Assembly: GCA_002682825.1 (NCBI GenBank)
Contig: NOKP01000003.1
Span: 2,232,001 to 2,296,000 of the forward strand
Length of the DNA: 64,000 bases
From: Neonectria sp. B-13
Lineage: Eukaryota > Ascomycota > Sordariomycetes > Hypocreales > Nectriaceae
Reading direction: 5' to 3'
The number at the start of each line of letters is the position of its first letter. Position 1 is the first letter of the stretch. Shown here one piece after another: positions 1 to 11,587 of this stretch. The notes under the pieces were generated by a model. It saw only the letters and a program-made list of their open reading frames with translations. It was not told where the DNA came from and ran no database searches. The position numbers and the translations under genes were made by a program.

Positions 1-3000
1 ATGACTCGTGTTAGCAGGGCCAACGAGTGTACTTCCGATATCGCCAACAGCGTCAGGTAATGGGGTGATGATCGCGATTGGGTGCGACTGGCCCCTGGTG
101 CCTCGAACCGATCCACGCTCGACTCTAGTAGATGAGGGAACTGGTTGAGAACATACGAAATCTCCGGCGCGACGGTAGCCCCTAGAGCGGACAAGAGATT
201 CAACATCAGGGGAAGTAGTCCCTTGGCCCAGATTCCATAGCAGCGTTGTGCCACTGGAGCATCAGAGTACGGCGAAATGTTGGACTTGAGCATGAACTTG
301 GTCAGGTTGGCCGACAAGATGTTGCTCAGGATACCATCGCACGCCATCTGCTCAGCAACCAGCGGAAGCGTCGAGAGCTCGAGCAGGAAAAGAATGCTGA
401 GCTCGCCGTAGATGGGGTCTCCTTGGTCTGCTAGTTTATCCGCCCAAGAGTAAAGCGATGTGGCAGCATGCATGACCTGGTGCTCGGCCATGATATTGAG
501 GACCTGGACCTGCGACTGATCTATGCTGGGAACGCTCAAGCTCGCTTGCAAGATAGCCGTCAGAAGTGCCAGATCCTCTGGCGACACGGTAGCTTCATTG
601 TCGTGGATGAGGCTAACCAGTGCACGGAATCCTCTCCCAACCACGCGATCAAGGACGTTCAACACGGTCTGGACCACTGTAACAGACGTCCCCTCTAAGC
701 CATCTTGAGAGTCGGGCGTCGCTCTGTTGCCCTTGGTATGGTATGCGCGGAGGGTGACGAAGAGCGCCTTCAGCAAGGTTCGATAGTATGAGATAGATTC
801 TGCGCCAAATGGCTCTTCGACGCCATTCATTGTGCCGACCAAGGTGGCCAGGAGCCGGTTGATGTCTTTGACCGGAGCAGAAGACTTGACAGATCGTTGA
901 ACCAACACCAGCGCGAGATTGGCTCTAGCATCGATGAGCTTGAGGAAAATGCTTTCTGGTCCAGGGATTCCTTGGTTGGCGTTCAGACATTGTTGCGAGA
1001 CCTGGAGCATCTGCTTAGCGACGGTTTCGTCATCTGGAAGACACGTGCTGAGCTCCACGAGAAGGAACTCCCATGCGTGGAAGAGGGCCTATTACAAAAG
1101 TTAGTCGTGACACGGAATACAAACAGTTGAGTGACTCACAATCTGGGCATCGACCAGGGATAGGTTTGTGTTTGCAAGTTCCATCTCCATTTTGAATCCA
1201 TTATCCTTCCGTCCACTCCATCCTGGGTCAAATTTGAGCATCTCTTCGGCACGCTCCAGGTTGTAGTAATAGCTCTTTCCCAGTTCGCGCGGCTCGAGTA
1301 GCGTTCGCTTGAAGTCATCCACCGGACTCCCCGAGTACTTGTTGGAGAAGTTCTTAGCAAAGTTGTTGTGCAAAGACTTGTTGTACCCCGCAACCTCGAC
1401 GCCATCACGCAGGTAATAGTCAAGGTCGCCAACAAGGCTCTTTGCCAGGTTGCTTGAACTGCCTAAGTGTCGTGAGTGGTACAGCTGCATCGCAAACGTT
1501 TCTGCTATGTAGGCAGCCAATCTGGCCTCAACGCTTGCGCGAACTGCATCTGTCTTGATGGTGATGTGTGATGACTTTAGGTCGCGAACATAGGCTCGCA
1601 AACCATCAAGATAAGCCGTGTCTTTTTGAAGGGTGAAAATGGTCCAGGGCCAGAAATTCTGAGCTGAGGCGACGAAGTCGAGAACCATTAGGGCTTCGCC
1701 CGAGTCGATTTCTTTCAACTTTCCGAGCTTAGCCAGAGCCTTTGCGAAGACCGAGTTGGCAGAGAGTTCAGCCTGTCTCTTGTCTTTGTTCATTGCTTCT
1801 CGCGGTGTTTGCCCTGTGAGAAGACAGTTTGACATCCACTGCTGCCGATTCCTTAAAATCGCCGAGAAGAATTTCCATGTCGTCTTGACATCTTCTGCTA
1901 ACTCAAAAGGCTTGCCTAAGGTTGAAAGGAGCCGCAAGAAAGACTTGGACACCTGAGGGCCCAAGTATCCAAGTAACGAGGGAGGCTCGCCACTAGCTTT
2001 ACCGGCATTCACCACCAGGGACTCCAACAGCCATATGGTGGGCTTGCGGAAGTGGTCGGAGACTGCACACAGTCGTGCAAGCAAGGTAGAGCTCTTGAAG
2101 AGGTACGTCTCAATCATGCTCGAAGACTTATCCAGGTAGTTGGCAACCCGCAGGAGGGTCGTCGAAAATTCAAGAACCGAACTCAGCTGGCTCTGGATCG
2201 TCTGAACCCGGCTGGGGTAGAATGTGCTGTCCGTCGATGCGAACGCGGTAACGAATGAGGTCAACAGTGGCTGGAACCTCAAAGAACCTGTTGCTGGCGA
2301 GATAAAGCAATCAATGACATAAGTTGCGGCAGGCCGGAGGCAGGAGGTAAGGTTGTCTAGACTGGTGGAGTCGCCCATACTGTAGCTGTACAGTATCACC
2401 TTGTTGAGAATAGGGACAACGTCCCTGAGTAGAGACGAACGATGAGCATCAGACGCAAACCTCCAAGTAGACGTGTTCTCGAAAATATCCACGCCAGCCT
2501 GAGCAACGGAGAAACTGACACTCGACAAGACCTTGTCAGCAGTTCCCAACCAAGGGTTGGGTTCGGATTTATTTCGGCCGATTGCTTGGTTGCCAGCTCT
2601 GCGTTGCACGGCAGATGTCATTGCCGTATCGATTAAATTAGAGAATAGACGAAGAGAAGAGCTCAAGAACTCATATCTCCCCGAGACCAAGTCAAGGCTC
2701 CCAGTAATCTTGGTGAGCTTGCCTGCCCTTGATTCGGAATTCAGCAATTCGCACCGCGCCAGATAGGACCACACTCGGCTAGGATAGATGGGCAAGATTG
2801 CGTCCAAGAACTGGATGCACGAGTTGAGGATCGCTACAACGTCCTCCTCACTCGCGGCGAGTTCGACTTGCATGTAGTAATCCATCGTCTCGCAAACGAC
2901 AGTAACAAGGTCCCGGCCGCCACCAACATCAATGTGCTTTTTGGCCTCTAGCAAGATGTCGCTGTTCGGATGTACGAGCGAGGTATTGTGCCCTTCCCTC

Positions 3001-5389
3001 TTGGCTTTCAAGTAGTCCATCCGAATGAGCGTTGCGAATAGCGAGATTACTTCGGCAGTTTCATCCAGCTGCAGCATTCCCAGTTCAGACTGATAACCTT
3101 CTTTCATCAGATTGATCTCAAGTCGCCGACCAAGAAGTGAGATGGTCGAGTGGGGGTATTCCATCAGAACGACACGGCCTGTGTCCGTGACGAAGCGTCC
3201 GCAGGTTCCTGCAGGTATTCGGTATGCGTCGTCCTCGATCCGTCGTCCCCTCCAAGATGGCGAGAGGGAGATGAGCGGAATATCTTGGAGGAGACAAAAG
3301 GTGTTCGTGTTCTCGTCTTCCTGAACAAGCTCGTAGTCCTGGAAGTAATCAGGAAGCGTGAATGTCAACGAAGGTGTTGATCGGAGAAGGTTGAGAATCA
3401 TTTCGGACCGGTCACTGTCATAGAGACTAGTTGCGCTAGCCAAGGTCCTGCAAAGGGTGATGAAGGGGAGGAACTCGTAGGGATATCGGTCCAGTGCTTG
3501 CTGGAAGAAAAATTCTAAAGCATGGTCATCGTGCACCATCGATGCGAGAACATCTTGCTTTTCTGTGAGGTTCTCTTGAGATGATACATCCCAGTAGCTC
3601 CGACCAGCCGAGAGAACTGACGACAAAGCGCTTATAGGCTCGGATTGATAGCCAACGATTGGGTAAGAGACTTTGAGAAGCTCAAGGAAGACGTTCCGAA
3701 TGCGCGAGCTTAGCAATGGCGTCAAGCTTCCCTCGTCTGAGGGCCCCAGCCCCATTGCCATGTTAGAAATGACATCGAAAACTCGGCCGTGAGCTGTAAC
3801 AGCCGAAGCAAGTTGTTCCACGACGACAAGATCCTTCGATGCCGTGGCATTTTCGAGGAAGCCATCAAACCTCGAGGACTCGATAGAGAAGATGCTACCC
3901 GCCGAATTGCGTCGTGCCACTGGCCGTACCACGCCTCCGGTCTCAAAAGTTTCTCGAGCATTTTGTTGCAGCAAGTTATCCCTCTTCTCCGACCTAGCCT
4001 GGTAGGAGATGTTCATTCGATGAAGCAGCAAAGTCCAAGCAAAGATTACTGGAGTTGCGCTTTCACAGTCAGACTCTGCCGCATTGATAATACTCTTATG
4101 GACCTGCTCAAGAACATCGGATGATAATAGGTAGGTATCGTAAGAAGCGTCAGCTTGAGACGGATCCTCTTCTCTTTCCGAGAGGTAGGTCAAAGACCGA
4201 GCCGGTTTCAGCAATATCAATGATATGGCTGCTGACAACGTCTTCAGGGGCAAGACTAAGGGGGCGATGGTGTCGTGGATCTAAGTCAGGGGGGTCAGCA
4301 CAGTCAAACTATCGCCGGAGAGATCGCACAAACCGGTTGGACAGCATCAAAGAAGTTGTACATCTCCATAAGAGAAAACCATTGGTTGACGGAACTTGAT
4401 GGGGCGAAGTCGTGTCCAAAACTGTCCACGACCTGGAAGACGACTGACAAGGCGTGGAGAGCCTCGGTAAGAAGAGTCCTCAGCCAGTCCAGTTCCACAT
4501 CTTCAGTTACCCACTTCTCATCCGTCACTGATCTGAGGCCCGACTCGATGCGGCTCATGGAGTCCGTCAAGACCTGAAGGTATGCTGGAAGCAGGGGCTC
4601 GGCGTCGTCCCTAGCGGTAAGCTTCAACCGAAAGGTGTTGGCAAGGTCGAGGTCGGCCTTGGCAAAAGTGGGTAGCCGTTCGTAGAGTTTGATGGAGTTG
4701 GCATAGTCTGCGGCCATCATGAAAAAGCGTCGCTCAGTCAGGTAGATGTCAAAGAGACGTCGCTGTCTGATCTCCGGCTTCTCAAACTCGGCCCAGATCT
4801 CCTCAGCATCCAAAGCAGACGCCGCGCCGAGATCGGACAAAAAGCCCGAGCCTTGGCCGTTGTTGAGCCCGGCCGCCTCCTGCAAGTTCGTAGCATCCTG
4901 GGATGACAAAGATCCTGTTAGGTGGCGGGCAGGGCGAGACTGGTGTTCAACCACAACGACACGCAACGCGGCGACGACGTTGATCTTGGCATTCTTGCTG
5001 AGCCATTCTGCGTCCTTCTTAATCTCTTCGACATCGAATCGACCGTCGGGGCCCGCGGGCACGTTGATAGGCGCTGTCTTTGTCTCGAAGCTCTTTCTGC
5101 TGGCGTCGTCTGGAGCGGCGAAAGCGGTGGCAGGATCGTTCAGAAGGCCGTGGACATAGTCGTCGCTGAGAAAGTCGATAACAGCTGAGCTCGTAGATCG
5201 CTGGCCAGAGTTATCGGACAAGGCGGTTGCGATGAGCTTCCATGAGCTAGCTTGAAGTCAGTCGCATGTCATGGGTGTAGGCAGAGAGAGGCCGCCTCGC
5301 ATGGCAACAGTAACTCACAGAAGCACCCGCTCCCCGGTCAAGCATTCTTCCAGGGAGGGAAAGTAGATGCGATCGGCCACCGGCGCCAT
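1..5389 (-). CDS. NUP188: Nucleoporin Nup188 (3' end beyond window)
   Basis: Large scaffold nucleoporin of the inner ring of the nuclear pore complex; in the family it binds Nic96 and shapes the transport channel. Exons read on the minus strand: 5389-5319, 5246-4334, 4280-1140 and 1088-1, the last still open at the left edge. The start lies in a 71-nt first exon (MAPVADRIYFPSLEECL...), spliced to SWKLIATAL; an ATG at 5221 lies inside exon 2 and is not the true start. All junctions are GT-AG and keep frame. About 1,738 residues are visible. I recall fungal Nup188 as near 1,850 residues, so roughly 100 C-terminal residues are probably missing. At about residues 690-740 there is a segment (DDAYRIPAGTCGRFVTDTG) that fits the SH3-like insertion typical of Nup188. 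The rest is alpha-solenoid-like. Nup192 was considered, but its N-terminus differs. The gene is divergent from trp1 with 451 bp between the start codons. Confidence 0.88.
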
Positions 5390-5840
5390 TACAACGAGCG
5401 TCAGGAAGGCGACAGTGGCATGCGATGCATGACCTGAAGGTTGGGAGTGCAAAAAGTCGTGCTTGTTGACGCGCTTGATCCTGATCGCGATGAGCTCGGG
5501 CTGGCAAGGTCAACTTTTTGGGAGAGCTCGGGACGTCCGAGGTTGAGCCGGCCAATTGCTGTGCGCTGATTGATGGTGGAGGAAGGGGCGGAGCTTCATC
5601 GGTCTAGCAGCAGCGAATTTGTACTGTGCTAGGTGCTTTCCCAAGTGGATGGCAGCACAGTGCTAAAGCTACGATGAACACGGACGGGTTTGACAAAGCA
5701 CCATCGCCTCTTCTTTGAATCAAGCAATTTTTGAGTCATCATTCACGCAAACAACGCTCACGGGTCTCTCCTTCTGCTTGTCGATATAGATATACGAATT
5801 TTCAGGACGAGTCACAAAGGGACTAGCCTTTTTATTCAAA
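5390..5840. promoter_or_regulatory. Divergent NUP188/trp1 promoter
   Basis: This 451-bp intergenic region separates two divergent start codons and must carry both promoters. It contains one perfect TGAGTCA (5732-5738). Just before trp1 the sequence is T-rich with short pyrimidine runs, as is common in fungal 5' leaders. No clear TATA box is visible. Confidence 0.7.
5732..5738. promoter_or_regulatory. Gcn4/CPC1-type site TGAGTCA
   Basis: Perfect match to the core recognition sequence TGA(C/G)TCA of the bZIP activator Gcn4, called CPC1 or CpcA in filamentous fungi. It lies 103 bp upstream of the trp1 start codon. Amino-acid biosynthetic genes, tryptophan genes among them, are classic targets of cross-pathway control. 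That the site works here is inference from sequence and position. Confidence 0.65.
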
Positions 5841-8182
5841 ATGGGTTCCTCGGGCATTATCGATCACTCGCCACACCAGCCAGACCCTTCACCTCCAATC
5901 CCATCAGCATCCAACTTGATCCTCATTGACAACTACGACTCTTTCACTTGGAACATTTACCAATACCTTGTGCTTGCCGGTGCCACGGTTCATGTCTTCC
6001 GAAACGACAAGATCACTGTGGAGGAACTGGCCAAGAAGAATCCCACCCAGATCATTATCAGCCCTGGCCCTGGCCACCCTGAGACCGACTCCGGCGTCAG
6101 CCGCGATGTCATCCGCCACTTCGCCGGCAAGGTCCCCATCCTGGGAGTTTGTATGGGCTTGTAGGTTCAATCGCAATTTGCTTCGTCTGTAAAAGCTGCT
6201 CACACTCTCACAGGCAGTGTATCTTCAACGTCTACGGTGGAGAAGTGAGTTCTGCCGGAGAGTGGCTCCACGGCAAGACCTCCCCCTTGACCCATGATGC
6301 CAAGGGTGTTTTTGCCGGGCTCAAGCAAGGTGTCCCAGTCACCCGGTACCATTCGCTCGCAGGCACTCAAGTTACCTTGCCCGAGTGTCTCGAGGTCAGC
6401 TCTTGGGTAGCCAAACCCGATGGTTCCCCCGGTGTCATCCAGGGTGTTCGTCATAAGAAGTACTCCATGGAGGGCGTTCAGTTCCATCCTGAGAGCATCT
6501 TGACCGAAGGTGGTCGAGCTATGATCACAAACTTCCTCCTCATGCAGGGTGGTACTTGGGAGGAGAACGATAGAATCCAAAAGTCGGCTGCGGCCAATGC
6601 CTCGACCGAGACAGACTCTACCACGCCCAAGAAGAACAACATCTTGCAACAAATCTACGACCACCGAAGGATTGCCGTTGAGGCTCAGAAGCAGATTCCG
6701 TCCCAGAGAATGTCCGACCTCCAAGTCGCCTACGATCTCAACGGGGCCCCTCCGCAAATTCCTTTCGTTAGTCGACTGCGGCAGTCCCCCTTCGATGTCG
6801 CTTTGATGGCCGAAATCAAGCGTGCCTCGCCCTCCAAGGGTATCTTCAACCTCGACATCAGCGCCCCCGCTCAGGCTCGCAAGTACGCATTGGCCGGGGC
6901 TAGTGTCATCTCGGTACTCACTGAACCTAACTGGTTCAAGGGCAGCATCGAGGATCTCAGGGCCGTCAGACAGGTTTTGGATGGCATGCCCAACCGACCG
7001 GCAATTCTACGAAAAGAGTTTGTGTTTGATGAGTACCAAATCCTGGAGGCGAGGTTGGCGGGTGCGGATACGGTTCTCCTCATCGTGAAGATGCTAGAGA
7101 CCGAGTTGCTCGAGCGACTATACAAGTACTCCCTTTCCTTAGGAATGGAGCCCTTGGTTGAGGTCCAGAACGCTGATGAGATGACAATTGCGGTCAACCT
7201 GGGCTCCAAGGTTATTGGTGTCAACAACCGAAACCTCGAGAGTTTCGAGGTCGATCTCAACACCACAAGCAGACTGCGTAGTATGGTGTCCGATGGCACC
7301 ATTATCTGTGCTCTCAGCGGCATCAACAGCCATGAGGACGTTATCATGTGCAAGAACGATGGCATCAACGCCATTCTCGTTGGCGAGGCGATCATGAGGG
7401 CACCCGATGCTAGCGTCTTCATCTCCCAACTATGCTCAGGATCTAACCCCCCAACGGAGAAGAAGGTCACCCCTCCTCTGTTAGCCAAGATCTGTGGTAC
7501 TCGAAGTGCCGAGGCTGCGACGAAGGCTGTCGAGTCGGGTGCCAACTTTGTGGGCATCTGCCTCGTCCCCGGCGCGAAGCGTTGCATTTCTCACGAGACG
7601 GCCCTTTCAATCTCGGAAGCGGTGCACTCAAATGTTGCCACTTCAAAGTCCAAGACCGAGACGCCGGCTACCGGTGCGAAGGCCACCGATTTCTTCGCAG
7701 AAGCTTCTACGAGGCTTCACAGCACCCGAACCCAGCTCGTTGGTATCTTCCAGAATCAGCCTCTCAGCGAGGTCCTGGACAAGCAAAAGCAGTACAACCT
7801 AGACTTGGTGCAGCTTCACGGCGAAGAGCCCATCGAGTGGGCGAGCCTCATCCCAGTGCCCGTAATCCGGTGCTTCAAGCCGGGCCAGGTCGGCGTTGGT
7901 CGCCGCGGCTACCACACCATTCCCCTTCTCGACTCGGGCTCTGGTTCCGGAAAGCTTCTAGATGTTTCTAAGATCAAGACCGTTCTCGAGGAGGACCCCG
8001 AGCTCAGGGTCTTCCTAGCTGGAGGCTTGAACCCGGACAACGTCGCCGAGGCTGTCAAGGCCCTGGGCCCGTTGAGTGAACGGGTGGTTGGAGTCGATGT
8101 CAGCAGCGGCGTCGAGGAGAATGGAAAGCAAAGCCTTGCCAAGATCGAGGCATTTGTGAAGGCGGCAAAAGAAATTCGATAG
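5841..8182 (+). CDS. trp1: Trifunctional anthranilate synthase component II / IGPS / PRAI
   Basis: Tryptophan biosynthesis enzyme with three activities in one chain: glutamine amidotransferase of anthranilate synthase, indole-3-glycerol-phosphate synthase and phosphoribosylanthranilate isomerase. Exons 5841-6160 and 6214-8182 give 762 residues, the length I recall for Neurospora TRP-1 (trpC in Aspergillus). Residues 1 to about 235 are the GATase: [13 protein letters not shown], nucleophile Cys104 in GVCMGL, and the HPES motif carrying the catalytic His. About 250-510 is IGPS ([23 protein letters not shown]). About 515-762 is PRAI (starting KICG, with QLHGEEP, and ending [14 protein letters not shown]). 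The intron splits the codon for L107 next to the active site. The protein needs component I, encoded elsewhere, for anthranilate synthesis. An upstream TGAGTCA suggests cross-pathway (amino-acid starvation) control. Confidence 0.97.
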
Positions 8183-8616
8183 ATATCAATGTAAAAGTTA
8201 TCTTTGTTGGCCTTGAGGACGTGCTGCCAACGATTGTGATACAATGATTATAAGTCTTCTTCATCATTTTGTTATGTTAATTGGGCTCATTTTCGCCTTC
8301 AACACTCCACCTTTCGGCTTTGTGGTCTTCTAGTTTGACTCCGATCAGGGTTGTCTCTTCGTCGTGCTGCTTTTCTATCGAGCCTGGGATGCCACTCCAC
8401 CTCTCCTCCATGTCCACACACAACTCCCCCTTAACCCTGTCATCCCTACGAGTCCCTCTCATGCATTTACGCCTTCTAACTCTGGTCCTCTAAGCCTTAA
8501 CTACAACTACCTTTCACTTCCCCGTTGCTTCTCTACACTTTCGGTTTCATCCCCAGTTCTTGTCGCCTACTTTCATCTTCTCTCCAACAACCCTCCTCGG
8601 GAGTAAACTCGTCCCG
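8183..8616 (+). other. Intergenic: trp1 3' end and BRCT-gene leader
   Basis: No gene seen. The first part is the A/T-rich 3' flank of trp1. From about 8300 the plus strand becomes strongly pyrimidine-rich (many CT and TCC runs) up to the ATG at 8617, the usual look of a fungal promoter and 5' leader. Confidence 0.5.
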
Positions 8617-10061
8617 ATGCCTCGCCAGATCTTCAAGAATCGCACCCTCGCTGCTGCCGGCCCCCTTCCGGGTCAGTTGACTTTGGACAACCTCAAGCGC
8701 TGGTCACAAATTCGTAAGGGACACTTCACAGAGGATTTCGACGAGGACGTCACGCATCTCTTATGCACCAGAGAGCAATTCAACAAGAGAGTTCCCCGAG
8801 GTATTATCACCGCATTCTTTCTCTCGTCAACTCTTTATTCTTCCATGGTATGGACCTAATGGCTGTACAGTCAAAGAAGCTCTGAAGCGCGGCAAGGGCT
8901 TCCATATTGTCCACTATGACTGGTTCGAGTTCTCGACGGTCCAGGAGAAGAGGCAACCTGAGCGGGAGTATTCCATGCGGAACATCCTTGCGAAGCAGAA
9001 TGCTCTTCGAAGAGAACAAGCGAGAATCGAAAAGGGGAAGAAGGACGGCGAGAAGTTTGTCAACACCAGTAAGTCATACCAGGTCCACCAGTATGCTACG
9101 GGAGTGACAGGATGGGAGAGACGCTAACATTTACGGATAACACCAGACTTCTTCCACATCTACATCGATCGAGAATTCTTTCCTTACCAGATTGTCCTCA
9201 CCCGTGACGATGAAGCCGCCGGGGAGTTTGGGCAGAGATATACACTCTGTGTAAGTCAACCCATTTTCCATTCCTTGGTTTTCCACCAACAAAAGTCTTA
9301 GTTGTGGGAATCCGACGCGAAACCACACCTCTACTGGTTCACGGCCAAGTTCCTAAAGAAGAAGGGGAACAGCCAGCCAAGCTACCACCGGCCCAGCCCT
9401 TGCTCTGGGAAGTGGCGCGCCGAGATGGACCTCTTCATGGAGTTCTTCCGGATCAAGACGGGCATCGACTGGGAGGACCGTGTCATCAAGATGAACACGA
9501 TGGCGAGCTCTTTTTTTCAGTATGCTCCACCAGTACGTTTCTCCCCTGCTTTATACATCGTCGACGGATGTTTGATATCGTGGATAGACAGGGGGTAAGC
9601 CGATCGGGCGGCGTCTTCGCTTTGATTACGACTACTGCCGTCAGGTCAATGCCGAGATTCGCGGCCTCCCGTGGCCTCCTGTAGAGGAGGTTGCACCAGT
9701 CAACGATGAGTCTCTCGGAGATGGGCCCTTGGCCTCCATCTGCTACGAGGAAAATGGTCTTTCCCCGGACCGAGAGATGGAAGGCTGCGAACCAGCGTTA
9801 GAACCTGACGATGAAAACCAGACCATCAACCATGTTCTTGAAGAGGAGTCTGAATCAACTTCTCAAGGCATATCGGTGACCAGTTCTGAGAACAGCTCTA
9901 CCCATATGCCTTCCTCCCCTGTGTCGCAGGCATCCTCGCCAGGTGAATCCTGTCCGTCTCCCAGGACCGCTGAGTGCGGTAAAGGCTCGCAATCCTGTAG
10001 TGAGCTCATCCCAGACATGGAGCGTCCCCAGCACTCTATGTCCTGCGATCTACATCAGTGA
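8617..10061 (+). CDS. BRCT-domain protein with WGR-like region
   Basis: Five exons: 8617-8800, 8871-9068, 9147-9250, 9302-9532 and 9588-10061, giving 396 residues with all GT-AG junctions in frame. The ORF runs 19 codons further upstream, but the ATG at 8617 (MPRQIFKNRTLAAAG) fits best. Residues about 1-90 look like a single BRCT domain (VTHLLCTREQF, then GKGFHIVHYDWFEFS with the conserved Trp), which would bind phosphopeptides or DNA ends in a nuclear protein. About residues 130-240 contain YQIVLTRDD, then KPHLYWFTAKF, then FFRIKTGIDWEDRV. The order of these elements recalls the WGR domain of PARPs, but no PARP catalytic domain follows. The C-terminal third is acidic and Ser-rich, probably disordered. 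Coding identity is firm and the BRCT call good; the WGR call is inference. I know no named orthologue. Confidence 0.8.
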
Positions 10062-10429
10062 ACATGGAGGTTGTCTTGCAACCAGCGATACATGCGTGAT
10101 GAGGATGATCGTCCAGGGATTGAAGGCAGTCGCTGAGGTCGGTAAACCCCAAGCATTGTTTTCCCTTCGTTATCGAACATGTACTGATGGGTGATCCAGT
10201 GAGTTATCATCATACAAAGCAGCAATACTTGCAAATACATCAAGGCGTACTAGTACGACTTGGAGGCTGCTGCTGCTTCACGTCGACACCGGGAGGAAGA
10301 TATCTTGTTCGTTCAATTTCCGTAACCCCGTATTAAAACAATCCAATCGCTATTCCGTACATCCCATGTATATCATCTTAGTGGCAGTCCCTCGTCAAAG
10401 TCCAAAACGTGATTCCTCTTGTGCCATTC
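10062..10429. other. Intergenic between convergent genes
   Basis: This 368-bp spacer lies between the convergent 3' ends of the BRCT-protein gene and USE1. It holds the two 3' untranslated regions. No ORF of note and no clear structural element were seen. Confidence 0.5.
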
Positions 10430-11587
10430 TCAGAACCTCAACTTGGGCATCACAAACACCAGCAGCACCAGCACAAGCATGAGTCCATATACCCAAGCGT
10501 ACAGTATCATCCTTCCCCACCAGCCCTTCCCTTCCGTCATCTTCCTCAGCGTGCCCATCCGCCCCTTGGCCGCCTCCATGCCCAGCTCCGTCTTCTCCAT
10601 GCCGTCGCCCGCGCGGCCCAGCACGTCCTTGTCAGCCTCGAGCGTGTTCGAGAAGCGCTGCGAGCTCTCCTTGAGGGCACTCGCCATCTTGAGGATCGAG
10701 TCTGACAGCGCGTCCTGCTCGGCTCGCTGACGGTCCAGGATGGCCTCCGCCGTGGCCGTCGAGGTCTGTGGGGCGGCCGGTTGGCTACGGCTGGAAAAGA
10801 GGGCAGCGCGGGCGGTTGAGTGGGCTGCAGGGGCGGTTGGTGCTATGCTACCGCGGGTACGGAGTGTCTGGGTCGTTTGGGTTGGGTCTTGTTGGGCCAG
10901 AGGCTCTGGGGTCGCTTCTGGAGGTGGTGTTGGCTCCGGGGCTGCTGCTACATTTGGTTCGGGGGCTATCTCGTGTGGTATCTCTGGCGGCTCTGGTTCG
11001 GCGGAGTCACTCTGACTAGAGCTTTCCGTTCGCATGTCTGTGGATATCGAGTCGGCCATGCTGTCGCTCGGCGTGGGTATTATTTCTGAGAGGATATCTT
11101 CCCCGTCGGAACTGGCATCGTCGTCGTCATCGTCAAACGCCATCTGCAGTATTTGTTAGCATGTCCTTTCCGTCAGGCGAGCACCCAGTATGCACCTCTC
11201 GCAGGTCTTCTAGCCGATCCAGCAGCAATTCGAGCAATTCCCTTTTCCGGTTGAGGTCCCCTTGCACCTCTGACCTACGGCCCGGAGCTTTAATCCCCAA
11301 GGCATCGTGTTCCAGTTTCGTGAGCGACGACCGCGCGTACTCGAGGTTCTGCAAAGCGGAATTGTCAGTGACGTTCGCTCGCATGCGTTGCGTGGTGGCA
11401 GGGAGAGCCTCACGGCTGCTACTCGGGCCCTCTCAAACTCGCTTGTCCTGAGCCTTCGTTCGCGGTCTACATCGGCGTGCAGCACGGTCTGCTGCAGACG
11501 CAGCAGCAGATGGCCCAGTTCAGATGAGGAAACATCGATGCCACTTCGGTTCAGGGATGCGCCTGGTGCTTGCGATAATCGCGCCAT
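10430..11587 (-). CDS. USE1: ER SNARE Use1-like membrane fusion protein
   Basis: SNARE of the endoplasmic reticulum that acts in retrograde Golgi-to-ER fusion with Ufe1, Sec20 and Sec22. Exons on the minus strand: 11587-11414, 11348-11196 and 11143-10430, giving 346 residues. The N-terminus (MARLSQAPG... then HLLLRLQQTVL) and the second exon (NLEYARSSLTKLEHDALGI...) form the helical region typical of the family. The middle is acidic and then Pro/Ala-rich (about 110-230). A SNARE-like coiled coil (about 250-310, RQRAEQDALSDSILKMASAL...) precedes a single C-terminal transmembrane helix (about 320-341) and a four-to-five-residue tail, a tail-anchored topology. The frame is open back to 11710, so a start 41 codons earlier is possible; 11587 gives the more usual N-terminus. 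The 52-bp intron 2 joins LEDLRE to MAFDDDDDD. Confidence 0.82.

Noticed and set aside
6871..7587. Minus-strand ORF of 238 codons inside trp1
   Set aside because: Shadow of the trp1 coding frame; GC-rich third positions leave the antisense frame open.
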